Shown: positions 39,401 to 52,900 of the stretch, one piece after another | Layout: the number at the start of each line of letters is the position of its first letter | How positions within the stretch are numbered: the stretch's first letter is position 1 | Assembly (NCBI GenBank): GCA_947247005.1 | Contig: OX365951.1 | Coordinates: forward strand, 33,376,899-33,440,898 | Origin: Spisula solida | Lineage: Eukaryota; Mollusca; Bivalvia; Venerida; Mactridae | Direction: 5' to 3' | DNA: 64,000 nt | Program-made: the position numbers and the translations under genes | The notes under the pieces: generated by a model | Told to the model about the DNA's origin: nothing | Database searches by the model: none | The model's input: the letters and a program-made list of their open reading frames with translations, nothing else

Positions 39401-42400
39401 ATAGCATCTTTTACAAATCCACTGCATGAATCCAGATAATTTATGTCAATAACAATTATCGACAATTTAATATGTCAGTATATATTTATTCTTTAATAAT
39501 GTCTGATCAATGTACATATTCACATACTATCTCAATTATATATCGGTAGTTTAAATCCAAAACACCTACGTTAATATGTCCTTAAAAGCTGCATTAAAAC
39601 ACTAGTAAAAAACTGAATTTTGTAAATATGGTGCTATTGCACTAATTAGAAAATGAGTGTAAGAAAGCATATCTACATTTGATCAGATCATATGTAGTCT
39701 GATTCAGTAAGGGGTGTGTTTTAGGTGAGCAATAAAAAAGAAGGGAATATACAGTTAATTAAGACAAATTGACATTATCTAGTCCACATGTTAAAAGGGA
39801 ATTTGAGATCTAAAATGAATACAGGACATGTGGCTACTAAAAGCAGTCTACATAATTATTATATTATAAATGCTAATTACTGTAATATAAATAAACATAA
39901 TTTATGTAAGAGAATGTATCTGTAGGCCTTTACAATAATTGTATGATACTGCTTCTACCATCCACATTCCTGCATTCATGTACATATTTAGACATGCTAA
40001 ATATACAACACATTATTTCATCATTTTAAAATCATACAGCAGGTTTTGGCACTAACCTTTACCATATCTTTGTTGGAGAGCAAACATTTCAATTTATCCT
40101 CAACATTTAATTAGGTTTAAATAGGTATCACTAATATCATTGGCTTTAAAGGTGCTGCCTCACAGATCGGGCTAACATTTTTGTATGACGTAATTTACCT
40201 ACCTAACCAAGTATTTATATAATAGAAAGTCACTGGTGGTTGCTTTATGAAAGATTTATGGCATATAAGCAATTTAAATCACTCTTGATATTTGGCACTC
40301 AGTATTTTCTGTTTGAAAATATCGCAGAGTTTCCTTCCAAAATGTTCTGTGAATTATGTAATTCACACGTGATCAAACCGCAACTTCACAAAATTAAACG
40401 AGTTATTCGGTTCGTTTCGCAATTTGTTTTCATCGAATGGAAACAAATTTCAGGCAATTTAAGTGATAGTAGTGCTAATTCTATAGGGTATTAATACCCT
40501 GTAGAATTTTGGGTGTAAAAATGCTAAATTACTACAAAAAACAAAAAGTTATTTTTTATGTCAATGTGGTTGTTTATGGCATATACAGGAAACTATACCA
40601 AAATTACATGAATATTTGACAATTTTATTTTATTTTTGCAATACACCTATACGTGAGGCAGTCCCTTTAACATTTATCAGTACGAACACATACCTTCAAG
40701 TACGAGTAATTCCTTTAATCTCTAGTTATAAGCAGCAATTATTATAATTATCTTTTAATTACAAAGTACGCACGAAGTTAAATCCGGAAATCGGTATTTT
40801 TTGTAAATAACATAAAATCATTTTCTGTGATCATCAGTCGGATAACCTAAGGAAACGATAAAGGAGTACTTGACTTGAATCAAACTTTACTGGTAATGCT
40901 TACTGATGAAAATCAATCGGCATTAGTATGTACATATCATTTTTTATTATTTATTTTAAGCCATTTGCAATCATTTTGATGGAATTGCCAATCTGTACTT
41001 ACCAGGATTGTTCAAAGCCCATAAAATATCCTTGATAGTTTTAAATGAAACAAGGCTTTGATCCCATTGCAGTATTCATCTCCGATATATATGCGATGTT
41101 TCATTCAGTCATTCCATTTTTAAAACATTCCTATGTCCACTGTACATATACTGGACATAAGCCAAACCGATATCTTAACGTACAGTACTGTTTAAACTAA
41201 ACTTGACACCCTTACAGGGGCGTAACTTCCTATAGGCCATATAGACCGCGGCCTACACTTTTTCACAGAAAGTCGAAAAAATGAAAATTCCAAAAAATCA
41301 ATATAAGTCAATGGGGGTATGGGGTATATGAATGTCAAACTCACCTGTACTACTATCGATATTATTCTGACAAAAACCCAGAGATCACATACAACATAAT
41401 ATAATTTCAAAACATTCGGGGGAGCATTCCCCGGACCCCCCTACAATAAAGAAATCTATGTTTATATGGAATTTAGACCATACTGTATAGAGTCCTACTT
41501 GTGTGATTTTTCATTTATGTTAATGTTTTAGATAATTATTTTGATGAATTGTATTTACCCTTTAACAAATGAGAGTCGTAGTTGTTCTTGTTTTTTGGTC
41601 TAAAAACGTCTTAATGCACCTGCGATGATATAGAAATTAAAACATTTGCAGGGGGCATGCCCCGAAGCCCCTAAAATAATGTGGCCTACACATTGATTTT
41701 GACTAAGCTACGCCCCTGCCTTTAAACATCATGTACACTACTAGTGCACTTGGAGTGCACTTTACCTTGAGTACACATGATGCTCAGGTTTAACTCTTCA
41801 GTCTTATGTGTTAGTCATGTATCTGCTTTTTATGCCCCCCTATCGATAGATGGGGAGGCATATAGTGATTCACCTGTCCGTCCGTCCTGGTTAACCCAAA
41901 TTGACAGTTTCTTCTAGCATTAATATGGCTTGCTACAAAGCTTTCATACTTGCATGGTTGTTGTATATGAACACTCTCCACACGACTGTATCACCTGACC
42001 CCATTTCGACCTTCACCTTGACTTAATTTGGACTTAGAATTATTGAAGGGCCAAATTCTTGGTTAACCCATATTGACCGTTTCTTCTAACATTAATATGG
42101 CTAGCTACAAAGCTTTCTTACTTGCATGGATGTTGTATATGAACACTCTCCACATGCCTCTATCACCTGACCCCATTTCAACCTTCACATTGACCTAATT
42201 GTGGACTTAGACTTATTGAAGGGCCAAACTCTTGGTTAACTCAAATTGGCCGTTTCTTCTAGCATTAATATGGCTTGCTGCAAAGCTTTCATACTTGCAT
42301 GGATGTTTTACATGAACACTCTCCACACGCCTGTATCACTGACCCCATTTCAACCTTCACCTTGACCTAATTTTGGACTTAGATTTATTAAGCGTCTAAT

Positions 42401-43871
42401 TCTTGGTTAACCCAAATTGACCGTTAGGTTAACATCATGTGCATCATAACGTTGTCTTAAAACTTGGCATACTTGTTTACCATCATAAGCCCCTTACATT
42501 ATCAAAGCCATGTAACACTTTCACAACATTATTACAGAATTATGGCCCCTGATTGACTTAGCTTTTTATGGGCAAGGCTTCCATGGGGGCATAAGCGTTT
42601 ATTGAACGCAGTCTTGTTAAACATGTTATGCATTATTGTACTGAATCTTGATTCCAAATATTGATTATATTTCGAAAGAAAAATAATTAAATAACATATA
42701 TTTTAAAAAAGATATTTAGGCCTACAGGAGATTAATTAGTTTTCGTATTTCTTTGGTAAAACAACACTTCTCCTACTTCAGATTATCTAGAAGGTGTGAA
42801 GTGGCTGTTCATCTTTCTTATTGAGGAAGGAAATTTGTGAAGTATTGTTCCTGGTTTCAACTGTTAATTGATTTATACATGTGTCACTCTGTATTTGTAT
42901 GTTATGTTTATTGTTACTATCTGACCACATTACATGACACCATTTACCATACAAGTTATTTTGAATATTGTATTTGCCCCCGCATTAAGAAAACATTGAT
43001 TCTTAAATGGGACCGAATTTGGTCAGACAAAAATGACATTTTCCCAGTCATTTAAAAGCATTATAGACCTTGAGCTGACAATTGACCCTGCCCCCCCCCC
43101 AGGGGGAATTTTCAACACTATGATTTTCTTAAACCTTATGGTAGGTGGCATTCGCACACAAAAGTTTGCAAGTTTCTGTTGGGGCTTTAACGAGTTATGG
43201 AGATTTCAAATACGTGACTATGCGATTTTCTACAGGAATCACTAATTTTGCTTATATGATATTATAAACATACCAATTGTTCAATAAATCATGTGAATAA
43301 GACATTTATGTATGTTAAATGTATTTAAAATTGAAATATCAGTTGTACAAATTATTATAGGCAAAAAATGTGATATAACATACGTAATTTACGTTACTTT
43401 GCATGAAATTACTAGAATATTAAAAAAACAGTCAACGTATATGACGTTTTTAAGTTAAGAAATGATGATACTGATTAGTATGCAGCTCAATAATGTATAA
43501 AGCTATAGTACAACTACACAAATAGTTAATTGAAATGACATGTAAATTACGTTACCTTTAAAAAAAAATTTTTTTTCAACAAGATTTCAGTTAAAATTTC
43601 GGTAAAACACATATAGTGGGGTGACAATTGATGGTTTTTTGGGGGTAGCGAGGTGACAGCTAAAGTAGAACAAGCAATGTTATATACCAAAATGTTCGCC
43701 TATGTAAGTACTTTATGGAACTGCCAGCATAAATTGTCAATACGTGGTGTGGACCCGGAAATTCAAAATGGCGTCCAAGATGGCCGCCATAATTTACAAA
43801 TACACTAAAAATTTTATTTTCTCATGCAGTTTTTGTGTCGCCTGAAAAGGCGACATATAGGTGTTACTTTG

Positions 43872-43909
<38 letters not shown>

Positions 43910-46900
43910 GTCACAAATTGCTTGTCCGGAGCATAACTTTGTCACCTTAAGTTCAAATGACTCAAGAATTGGTATGCATGTTTCTTGCAATAAGCCGGAG
44001 TGCAGTGCGCAAGAACCATAACTCTACCTGTCATAGTTTTTGAATTATTTCCCTTTGATTGATTTTATTAGAGCATTTCTTGTCCGGAGCATAACTTTGT
44101 CACCTTAAGTTCAAATGACTCAAGAATTAGTATGCATGTTTATTGCAATAAGCCGGAGTGCAGTGCGAAGAACCATAACTCTACCTGTCATAGTTTTTGA
44201 ATTATTTCCCTTTGATTGATTTTATTAGAGCATTTCTTGTCTGGAGCATAACTTTGTCACCTTAAGTTCAAATGACTCTAGATTTGGTATGCATGTTTCT
44301 TGCAATAGGCCGAAGTGCAGTGCGCAAGAACCATAACTCTACCTGTCATAGTTTTTGAAATATTTCCCTTTGATTGATTTTATAAGAGCATTTCTTGTCC
44401 GGAGCATAACTTTGTCACCTTAAGTTCAAATGACTCTAGATTTGGTATGCATGTTTCTTGCAATAAGCCGGAGTGCAGTGCGCAAGAACCATAACTCTAC
44501 CTGTCATAGTTTTTGAATTATTTCCCTTTGATTGATTTTATTAGAGCATTTCTTGTCCGGAGCATAACTTTGTCACCTTAAGTTCAAATGACTCAAGAAT
44601 TGGTATGCATGTTTCTTGCAATAAGCCGGAGTGCAGTGCGCAAGAACCATAACTCTACCTGTCATAGTTTTTGAATTATTTCCCTTTGATTGATTTTATT
44701 AGAGCATTTCTTGTCCGGAGCATAACTTTGTCACCTTAAGTTCAAATGACTCTAGATTTGGTATGCATGTTTCTTGCAATAAGCCGGAGTGCAGTGCGCA
44801 AGAACCATAACTCTACCTGTCATAGTTTTTTAATTATTTCCCTTTGATTGATTTTATTAGAGCATTTCTTGTCCGGAGCATACCTTTGTCACCTTAAGTT
44901 CAAATTACTCAAGATTTTGTATGTATGTTTCTTGCAATAAGCCGAAATGCAGTGCACAAGAACCATAACTCTGCCTTGCATCTTTTTTTAATTATTTCCC
45001 TTAGATTGATTTAATTTGAGCATTTCTTGTCCGGAGGATAACTTTGTCACCATGAGGTTGAATGACTTGAAACTTGGTATGCATGTTTCTTACCAAAAGT
45101 CCAAGTGCAGTACACAAGAACCGTAACTCTACCTTGTGCCATTTTTCAATTTTTTCCCTTTGATTGATTTTATAAGCATTTCTTGTCCGTGGCATAACTT
45201 TGTCATCATAACTATTAATGACTCAAAAATAGGAATGCATGTTTCTTTGCTGTGACATGAAGTGCAGTGCGCAAGAATCATAACTCTAGCTTGTGTAGTG
45301 TTTGAATGATTCCCTTCAGATTGATTTTATCAGAACATTTTTTTGTCCAGAGCATCGCTTTGTCGTTTTTAGTTCAGATGACAAGATAACTCTTGTGAGT
45401 CTAATATGTAGCCCAATACTGGATAGTTTTCCATGACAAATGTGCATTTCGTCAGGCGACACAAAGTCATGCGACTCGCGGAGCTTTTATATTTATTTAT
45501 GTATATAGTCACAAATATTTGCTTAGATATTATTCATTTGATAATGTGCATCATATGGACATACAAGACTGACCACTTTGAAGTCAAGGTCAAGGTCATT
45601 TCAAGGTCAAGTTACGAAACATATTCCCTACGGGATATGCAACACTGCAAAGTACAGGCATCCCAAGATCATATGGGGTACATAACACTTGTCAATACAA
45701 CCACCCAATGTCACATTCGGTACTCACTATCACAAGAGTACAGCCATACAATGCCGTAAGGGTAGTCACTACCACTTCTTATTGCCATACTAGGCCATAA
45801 GGGGTACCAAACCCTTTGTTATGCTCACCACTACCAATTACACCATTATCAGGTATGCCTGGGTACTTATCACCATCATATATTAGGCCTGAACGGGGTG
45901 TAAACAACACCGAGTACACCCATACCATACCCTTAGGGGTTCTTAAAACTCTTAATAGTCAACCCAGGCCTTATGGGGACTAATAACACTGTCTATACAT
46001 ACATTCCATAACCAATTGAGTACTTACAATTGCCCAATACAACCATTCCTATTGAATTCTTAATGGCGCCAGCTATATCTGAGGCCCTATGGGATATTTA
46101 AAACCAAGAGGACAGCCAACCAAGAACATATTGGGTACTCACCACCCTTAATTATAGCCATAGTATGCCATAAGAGATACTCACCACAACTGAGTAAAGT
46201 CATATACATGTACATGTAAGTTTCTATATGGTTCTCACTATTACTGAGCACAGCTGTACAAGTCCATATGGGTTACTCTCTAGTACAAAACTACAGTCAT
46301 ATAAGGCCCAAAAGGGCACTCATCCCAAATAATTACTGATTTCATACCCCATAGGGGTGCTCATAACCAAATGACTTACAGTCTCACCAAATTGTACAGG
46401 GTACAAAGGAGTCACAACAACATAGTACTGACATTCAAGGCCCAATCACCACCAATTACAGTTTATATTTTGCACTAAGTGGTCCACATAACCATTGAGT
46501 ACGGTCACACCTGACTGTGTATCAACTATACTATGTCCTAAGGGGTTATCGGACCAACTAAATACTGCCATAGCAGGTGCAATATAGCCATCATTGGCTC
46601 TATTGGGTAATTCTCCACCACCAACCAGCCTTCTTAGGCCATATGCCCTACTCACTACTATTGTGTACAGCCATACTATGCCTGAGAGATACTCATAGTC
46701 ACTGAGGAAAGCCATTCAATGCCCTATTGGTACTTAAAACTGTCTAGTACAGCCGTCCCATGCTAGCTTATGAACTCACCTCCACAAGTTCAACCATCCC
46801 AGGTACCGATTGGGTACCCACCTATACAGAGAACAGCCATCACAGGTCCTATTGACTACCCTATACCACTGAGAAGAACCAGCTCATGCCCCATTTGGTA

Positions 46901-49900
46901 CCAACCTCCTCTGTGTACAGTAATCTCAGGCCCTGTTGGGTACCCACCACCTCTGAGTACAGGCATCCAGGGCTGTACTGGATGCCCGTCACCAGAAAGA
47001 ACAGCCATCCCAGGTTCCAATTTGGTACCCACTACCTCAGAGTACAGTCATCTCAGGCCCTATTGGGTACCCACCAAAGCCATTTTGGGTACTCAACGTC
47101 ACAGATTAAGCCATCCCAAGCCTCATTGGGAACCCACCAACATAGATTTCAGCCCTCCTAGACCATATTGGGAACCAACCAACACAGATGTCAGCCATCC
47201 TATGTCATATTTGAACACACCAACACAGATTTCAGACCTCCTAGGCCATATTGGGAACCCACCTACACGGATTTCAGCCATGCTTTGTCATATTGGAACC
47301 CACCAACACAGATTTCAGCCATCCTATGCCATATTGGGAACCCACCAATACAGATTTCAGCCATCCTATGCCATATTGGGAACTTACCAATACAGATTCA
47401 GCCATCCTATGCCATATTGGGAGCCCACCTACACAGATTTCAGCCATCCTATGCCATATTGGGAACCCACCAATACAGATTTTAGCCATCCTAGGCTATA
47501 TTGGGAACCTACCAATACAGATTTCAGCCATCCTATGCCATATTGGGAACCCACCAATACAGATTTCAGCCATCCTATGCCATATTGGGAACCCACCAAT
47601 ACAGATTTCAGCCATCCTAGGCCATATTGTCTAACTTCCCCACTTATAAAGCCATACAATGTCATATGATGCAGCAATTATTGACTACATGTCGTATGTA
47701 ACACATGCAATACTGGCTCTAGACTGATATGGAAATATAAGCAGAGGCTTCAAACAATGAACAGTAACACAGTCTATACGAACTTGTATGTAGTGTGATT
47801 GAATAACTGACATACGATTGTATACATGTAAATAGTAAATGTTTAAAAGTCATGTGTGTGGATAGTGTTCTCATGAAGATATTAAATCGAGGGGCAATCT
47901 GTGTCCCAGTTTCATAGTTTGATAATTAAATGTGTGTGTGTGTGTGTGTGTGTGTATTAAGTTAAATACATACTGTATAAAGCAAACAAAAATACTTGTA
48001 CGTTTGAGATTTTACAAAGATAAGTCAACATTGTGTTAAAATTACAACATATATGATATTGTAAAGTTTGTAAGTAAGGTAACGTAAATTGAAACATAAA
48101 TTCTTTTGTTAAAATACATGTTTTGAAAGTTCAAATGCAAACTGCGATAAAAGATATTTTGATTTGAAAATTAATTATTTTTTAGTGGTAAAGTTTATCT
48201 AAAGTCAAGAATACAAGGCTAGTAAATTGCATTTTTGTTTGATATTTAAATACATGTACATCATAGTTTACATGTTGTTTAGTTTAATATACAGTTTGAA
48301 CTGCAAACCTATAATAGTTTTTGAGTAGGATTAAATTGTTATATTTTTTTTATTGTTTTAAGTACGTTTTTAAGACACTGACGACATGAACTTTAATTTG
48401 TATGTTTGGTAACGTAAAGTGCAATGTAGTATTGCCTTAACATATCCATTATAAATATATAAAATTGTATTATATGTAACTGAAAAGTGTATGATACTAT
48501 TTGAATACTTGAAATTATTGAAGGAATGAAAAACGCACATGTTTTGGAGAATGGGTGACATTTTAAGAATCGCTACCAAACATCTATCTCTTATCCTATA
48601 CTGGCAATCTATACATTATTTTTTAGGTTGAATGTTGAACTTTGTAATGGTAACTTCATAATTGGTTTGCCTGGTCATCTAAATTTGAAATAAAAAACTT
48701 TATGCCAAAAAACTTATGGTTTTTTTAGGGTAACGTATGTTTTCCCATATTTATCTTCTTTGCATTTTGGCATTGAAATTCTCTCAGTTTGCAGCTACTA
48801 GTTTACTCTCTTGAATAACATATGCAAACTTGGAATTATTAAATAGCATAATGGTACAATTTATCTTTAAAAATTAAAATATTTTTTTATATTTTAGGGG
48901 TAACGTATTTTAAAGCGTGGTAACGGAGAAAAGCCCCACCCGCCAGTTGCAAACTTTATGCCAAAATGTTCGCCAGACCTTGGGGTTTCAAAAAAATATG
49001 GTCCACAAAATTCCCCCTGGGGGGAGCAAAACCCCCTCTGGCTCATGGTCTTTAGTACGAGAGGCGCCCCACTTATATTTGAACACCGTTGAATATCCGA
49101 TATTTTTATGCTAACCCAAGAAGAACAAAAAAATGAGTCTCATGTGGGATGAAGTCCAATATTATTGGCTACGTACATAGGACCAGTATAAGATGACATG
49201 TGTTTGTCCTAATTAGTCTCATATATGTGACCCACAGTTAATGATGTGACAATCTCTCCTTGATTAAAATCCTTAGCTAAAGTGCTTGCTTATCTTAAGC
49301 ATATTTTCATACTGTTTTTGTATTGCAAATAATCATTAACGAGAACGTTGATTGCTACAAAACAGCAAAGCGTTTAGATGATGTAAACATTATCTTACCT
49401 TTGAAAAGATACTCGTAGTTAAATCAAGTCTTCAAAAACATAACTTAGATACTAAACATACATAGACAATTCAAAGCCCTACAATAAATGTATCGCGTCA
49501 GTGCCTAGCAATAAATCACGTGTGTGTTAAAGTCGATGTATTTCTGAATATACGTAATATTGTTAATATAAACCGACATATTCATTAATTGATAAAGTAT
49601 CATACGAGTAGAATATACAATTACAATTTACAGTTATAATAATAACAATAAAGACTTTATTTTACGAGGTTAAAACACGTAGTAATTACGTAGTTGTAAT
49701 AAGAATTATCAGAGAACTACGAAATGTTTTAATGTAGTGATGCTATCATCAAGAGAGGCCGATTTTATCAGTGTAATTCATTGTAATTGATGTGAATCCA
49801 ATGTAGATAGATGAAGGTTGGATGTTATAGCTCGAGAGTTCACGACTCGATAAATGTTTTTCAAGGTTAATGATATTAAGTATACGTAAACAGAGCTTTC

Positions 49901-52900
49901 ATATAGTTCACGTACCGTAGGTAAATCCACCAAGTGTACGCCTCTTGTCTTTCATCGGGCTTATTGGTATCAAAATGAACATGAATAGACAAATAAAAAC
50001 GTATAATAAATGTTTTATTAATTCCACATGGCTTTGCCAAGCTAGTGTCAAGGAAACATCAAGAAACAGTTCGTGCTTAGTCTTTTAATATAGTTTATTA
50101 TGTAGTAGTGCTATATTTTAAAATGCTTATTTAGCAATATAATTATGTTAATGTTTTGATGGACCTCCAGTAGAAGTTATGACCGTTGGTCTCTACTGGC
50201 TACTTGTCATTCAATGCTGCGGGTTTCAGACTCAGAGCACTTTGTTTTGTGGAAACTACTTAAAGATCAGTGATTCCTAACATTGTAACAATAAGGGAGT
50301 ACCCGGGGGTCTCCCACACACTATTTACCAGAAAAAGTATCTAACACCGTAATTAAAGAAAAAAATAGTATAAGAACTTAAGACTTACGTACGTCAATTC
50401 ATTTCCTTACAATCTTAGTATCTTACGCCAATCAATTTTATTTTAATCTTCGTATCTTACGCCAATCAATTAACAGTTCGTTTACTCGTACTATCTAGTT
50501 ATTTAACTGACAGTGTGATAAGAGTGTCTGCCATTGAATATAGATCTATTCTTTTATCTTTAATTGTCCAATCACGAACGCTCATCATACGGATCCGAAG
50601 ATTTCATTTTAAAGCAAGGCAAAGCATAAAGTGCAGTCACATGTAGGGTTTACTGGTACTGATTTCTATGGCAAACCTCGGCTGGCTTATGTGTACAAAT
50701 GGAACAGTTTGACCAAATTGCAACATTTCAGCCACTTTGTCAATATGATAAGTCAATTAGTCGGTATATGATATGCATTTACCAATATATTATATCAAAC
50801 TATCTTTATAGTGGCGGTGAACAAGACAATTATATCAGGCCGATGTGACCTTATATTCAGTCAATATGTCATTAAATCATGTGCATTATTACTATATTCA
50901 GTAGATAATAGATATCTTAGTTTATACTCATTTATTTAAGGTCGAGTGTTAAACAAGTTTCCCAACTTATATTAATCACTCTCGACACCTCATTCCTGAT
51001 GTTATCCATCGCCACGAGGGTATAAGAGAATACATATCTTATTATATGAAGTAGTTAGAAAGTTATATAAAGTAACATCAATCTCACATGGAGTGCAGGT
51101 CATATAATGACAGATTGACGTATTATATTGACAAAGTAGCTTTAAATATTATTACTATAGGTGAGATCATGTCTGTATACAAAGGTATTTGTACCACCAG
51201 CTAGCTATTGGTGAATGGCAGGTTTTTATTGTTTATTTATCAAATAGATTGCTGGTGGGCATTTTGCATATGAATACGGTGATATCTCCTGTTTGGACAC
51301 AACAGCGTTCATTTTCTACGTCTAAGACAATCAAGGCTTTCCATAGATTTTGATATATTCCACCTGTTTGTCTGCATAGGATGGAAACAAATATGATCAC
51401 TGAGAGCAAGTATGTTTAATCAATTTGACATCATGATTACGCAGAATGTTTCTTTTTTACAGGTACTTGTTCGAACAATGCGTTCGATATAGTTTTTGCC
51501 ATCGACACATCAAGCAGTATCTGGAAGCCTGACTTTGAACTCGAAAAGAAATTCATCCTAGACATTGCGGCGAATTTTGATATCGGGCTGAATTCGCATC
51601 AAACCCGTATTGGTGTGGTAACATTTGCTGATCATTTTTACCTGCAATTTCATTTATGGCAAAACAACAGAAAGGACTTACTGGAGAGGGCGTTGACCAA
51701 AATTCGCCACCGTGCTGGCAGGAAAACGAACACTGGGGACGCTTTGAAGGTACTTTGTTGTATTTAGTGGTATCCGAGTCACGTGGTATTGCTACACTGG
51801 TTTATGATATACTTGTGATATGGATTTCAGGATTAAGGTTCATATGAAGAGGGGAATAGTTATATATCTAATTCATTACTATTTGCATTAACTGGCATAA
51901 TGCTGAACTCGTTATATACGAGTGTCATCAAGCAATCTGAATATCCTCACGATAAAAATTATATTAGAATCGACCATACAATAAACCAATACACCGGATG
52001 GTTAAATTGATATGATATAAAAATGGCTAAACTACATGTACAGTAGAATCTCTAGAGAGCGGCCCTCTGTATAGCAACAACGCATTTATAACACCTTCAA
52101 AAATTCCTTAAGGTGATATTTACTCTAAATTAACCATCTGAATAACAACAACCTCTGTACAAAGGCCAATATTTGCCACTTCTAAAAGGCCTTGCTGTAC
52201 TTTATACGTTCTGCAACACAATAATTTGAAACAATTACTTCAGATGATAATCATACCACAATTATGTATTATTGCAGTTATATTTTTAGTTCTTCGGCAA
52301 CTTACAAATCTCGTTTGTCAGCTATCGATGTTACTTCCACCATGGCATGATTGGTACGCTACAAATTACACATTTCTTGCAATCTATTTTAGTACATGGT
52401 CCAGACCATGTTTACACGAAGATACGGTAGTCGAGCTAACTCAATTCGCGTTGCTGTTGTCATCACAGACGGAAAGTCCCAGGACCGTAAAAAGACCATC
52501 AGAGCTGCTGCTGAGGCACATAAAGCTGGCATTCACATGTTCGCTATTGGTGTAGGGGACGCCGTGGAATACCGAGAACTTGAACAAATCGCCAGTATCC
52601 CTCCGGAAGAGTATGTTTTTGAGGTTGACGATTTTGATTCACTCACTGCGATGACATTTGTCTTGGCAAATAAAACGTGCGAAGGTAATAATTATGTTAG
52701 ATATTTAGTGATAATTTAGTAATTATTCGGTCTATATGATATAACAAACAAAATGATTCCACATATTAATATGCCGAGCATAGCCTTTATGCCGAAATGA
52801 GAACATACCGGCAGTATTTCCTAGTTTCATCCACTGTAATATTAACGACAAAAACAGCCTGTATGACTCTTGAGTTTCTGTAAAACAGCTTGTGTCAGGT

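Noticed and set aside
40240..40494. 84-codon ORF as a transposase fragment
   Set aside because: No recognisable transposase motif; it lies within a MITE with no evident coding role.
46770..47669. 299-codon ORF with 14-residue repeats as a repetitive structural protein
   Set aside because: The repeats come from a 42-bp minisatellite; other frames and the opposite strand are equally open, there is no signal peptide or splice support, and the array decays smoothly upstream beyond the ORF.
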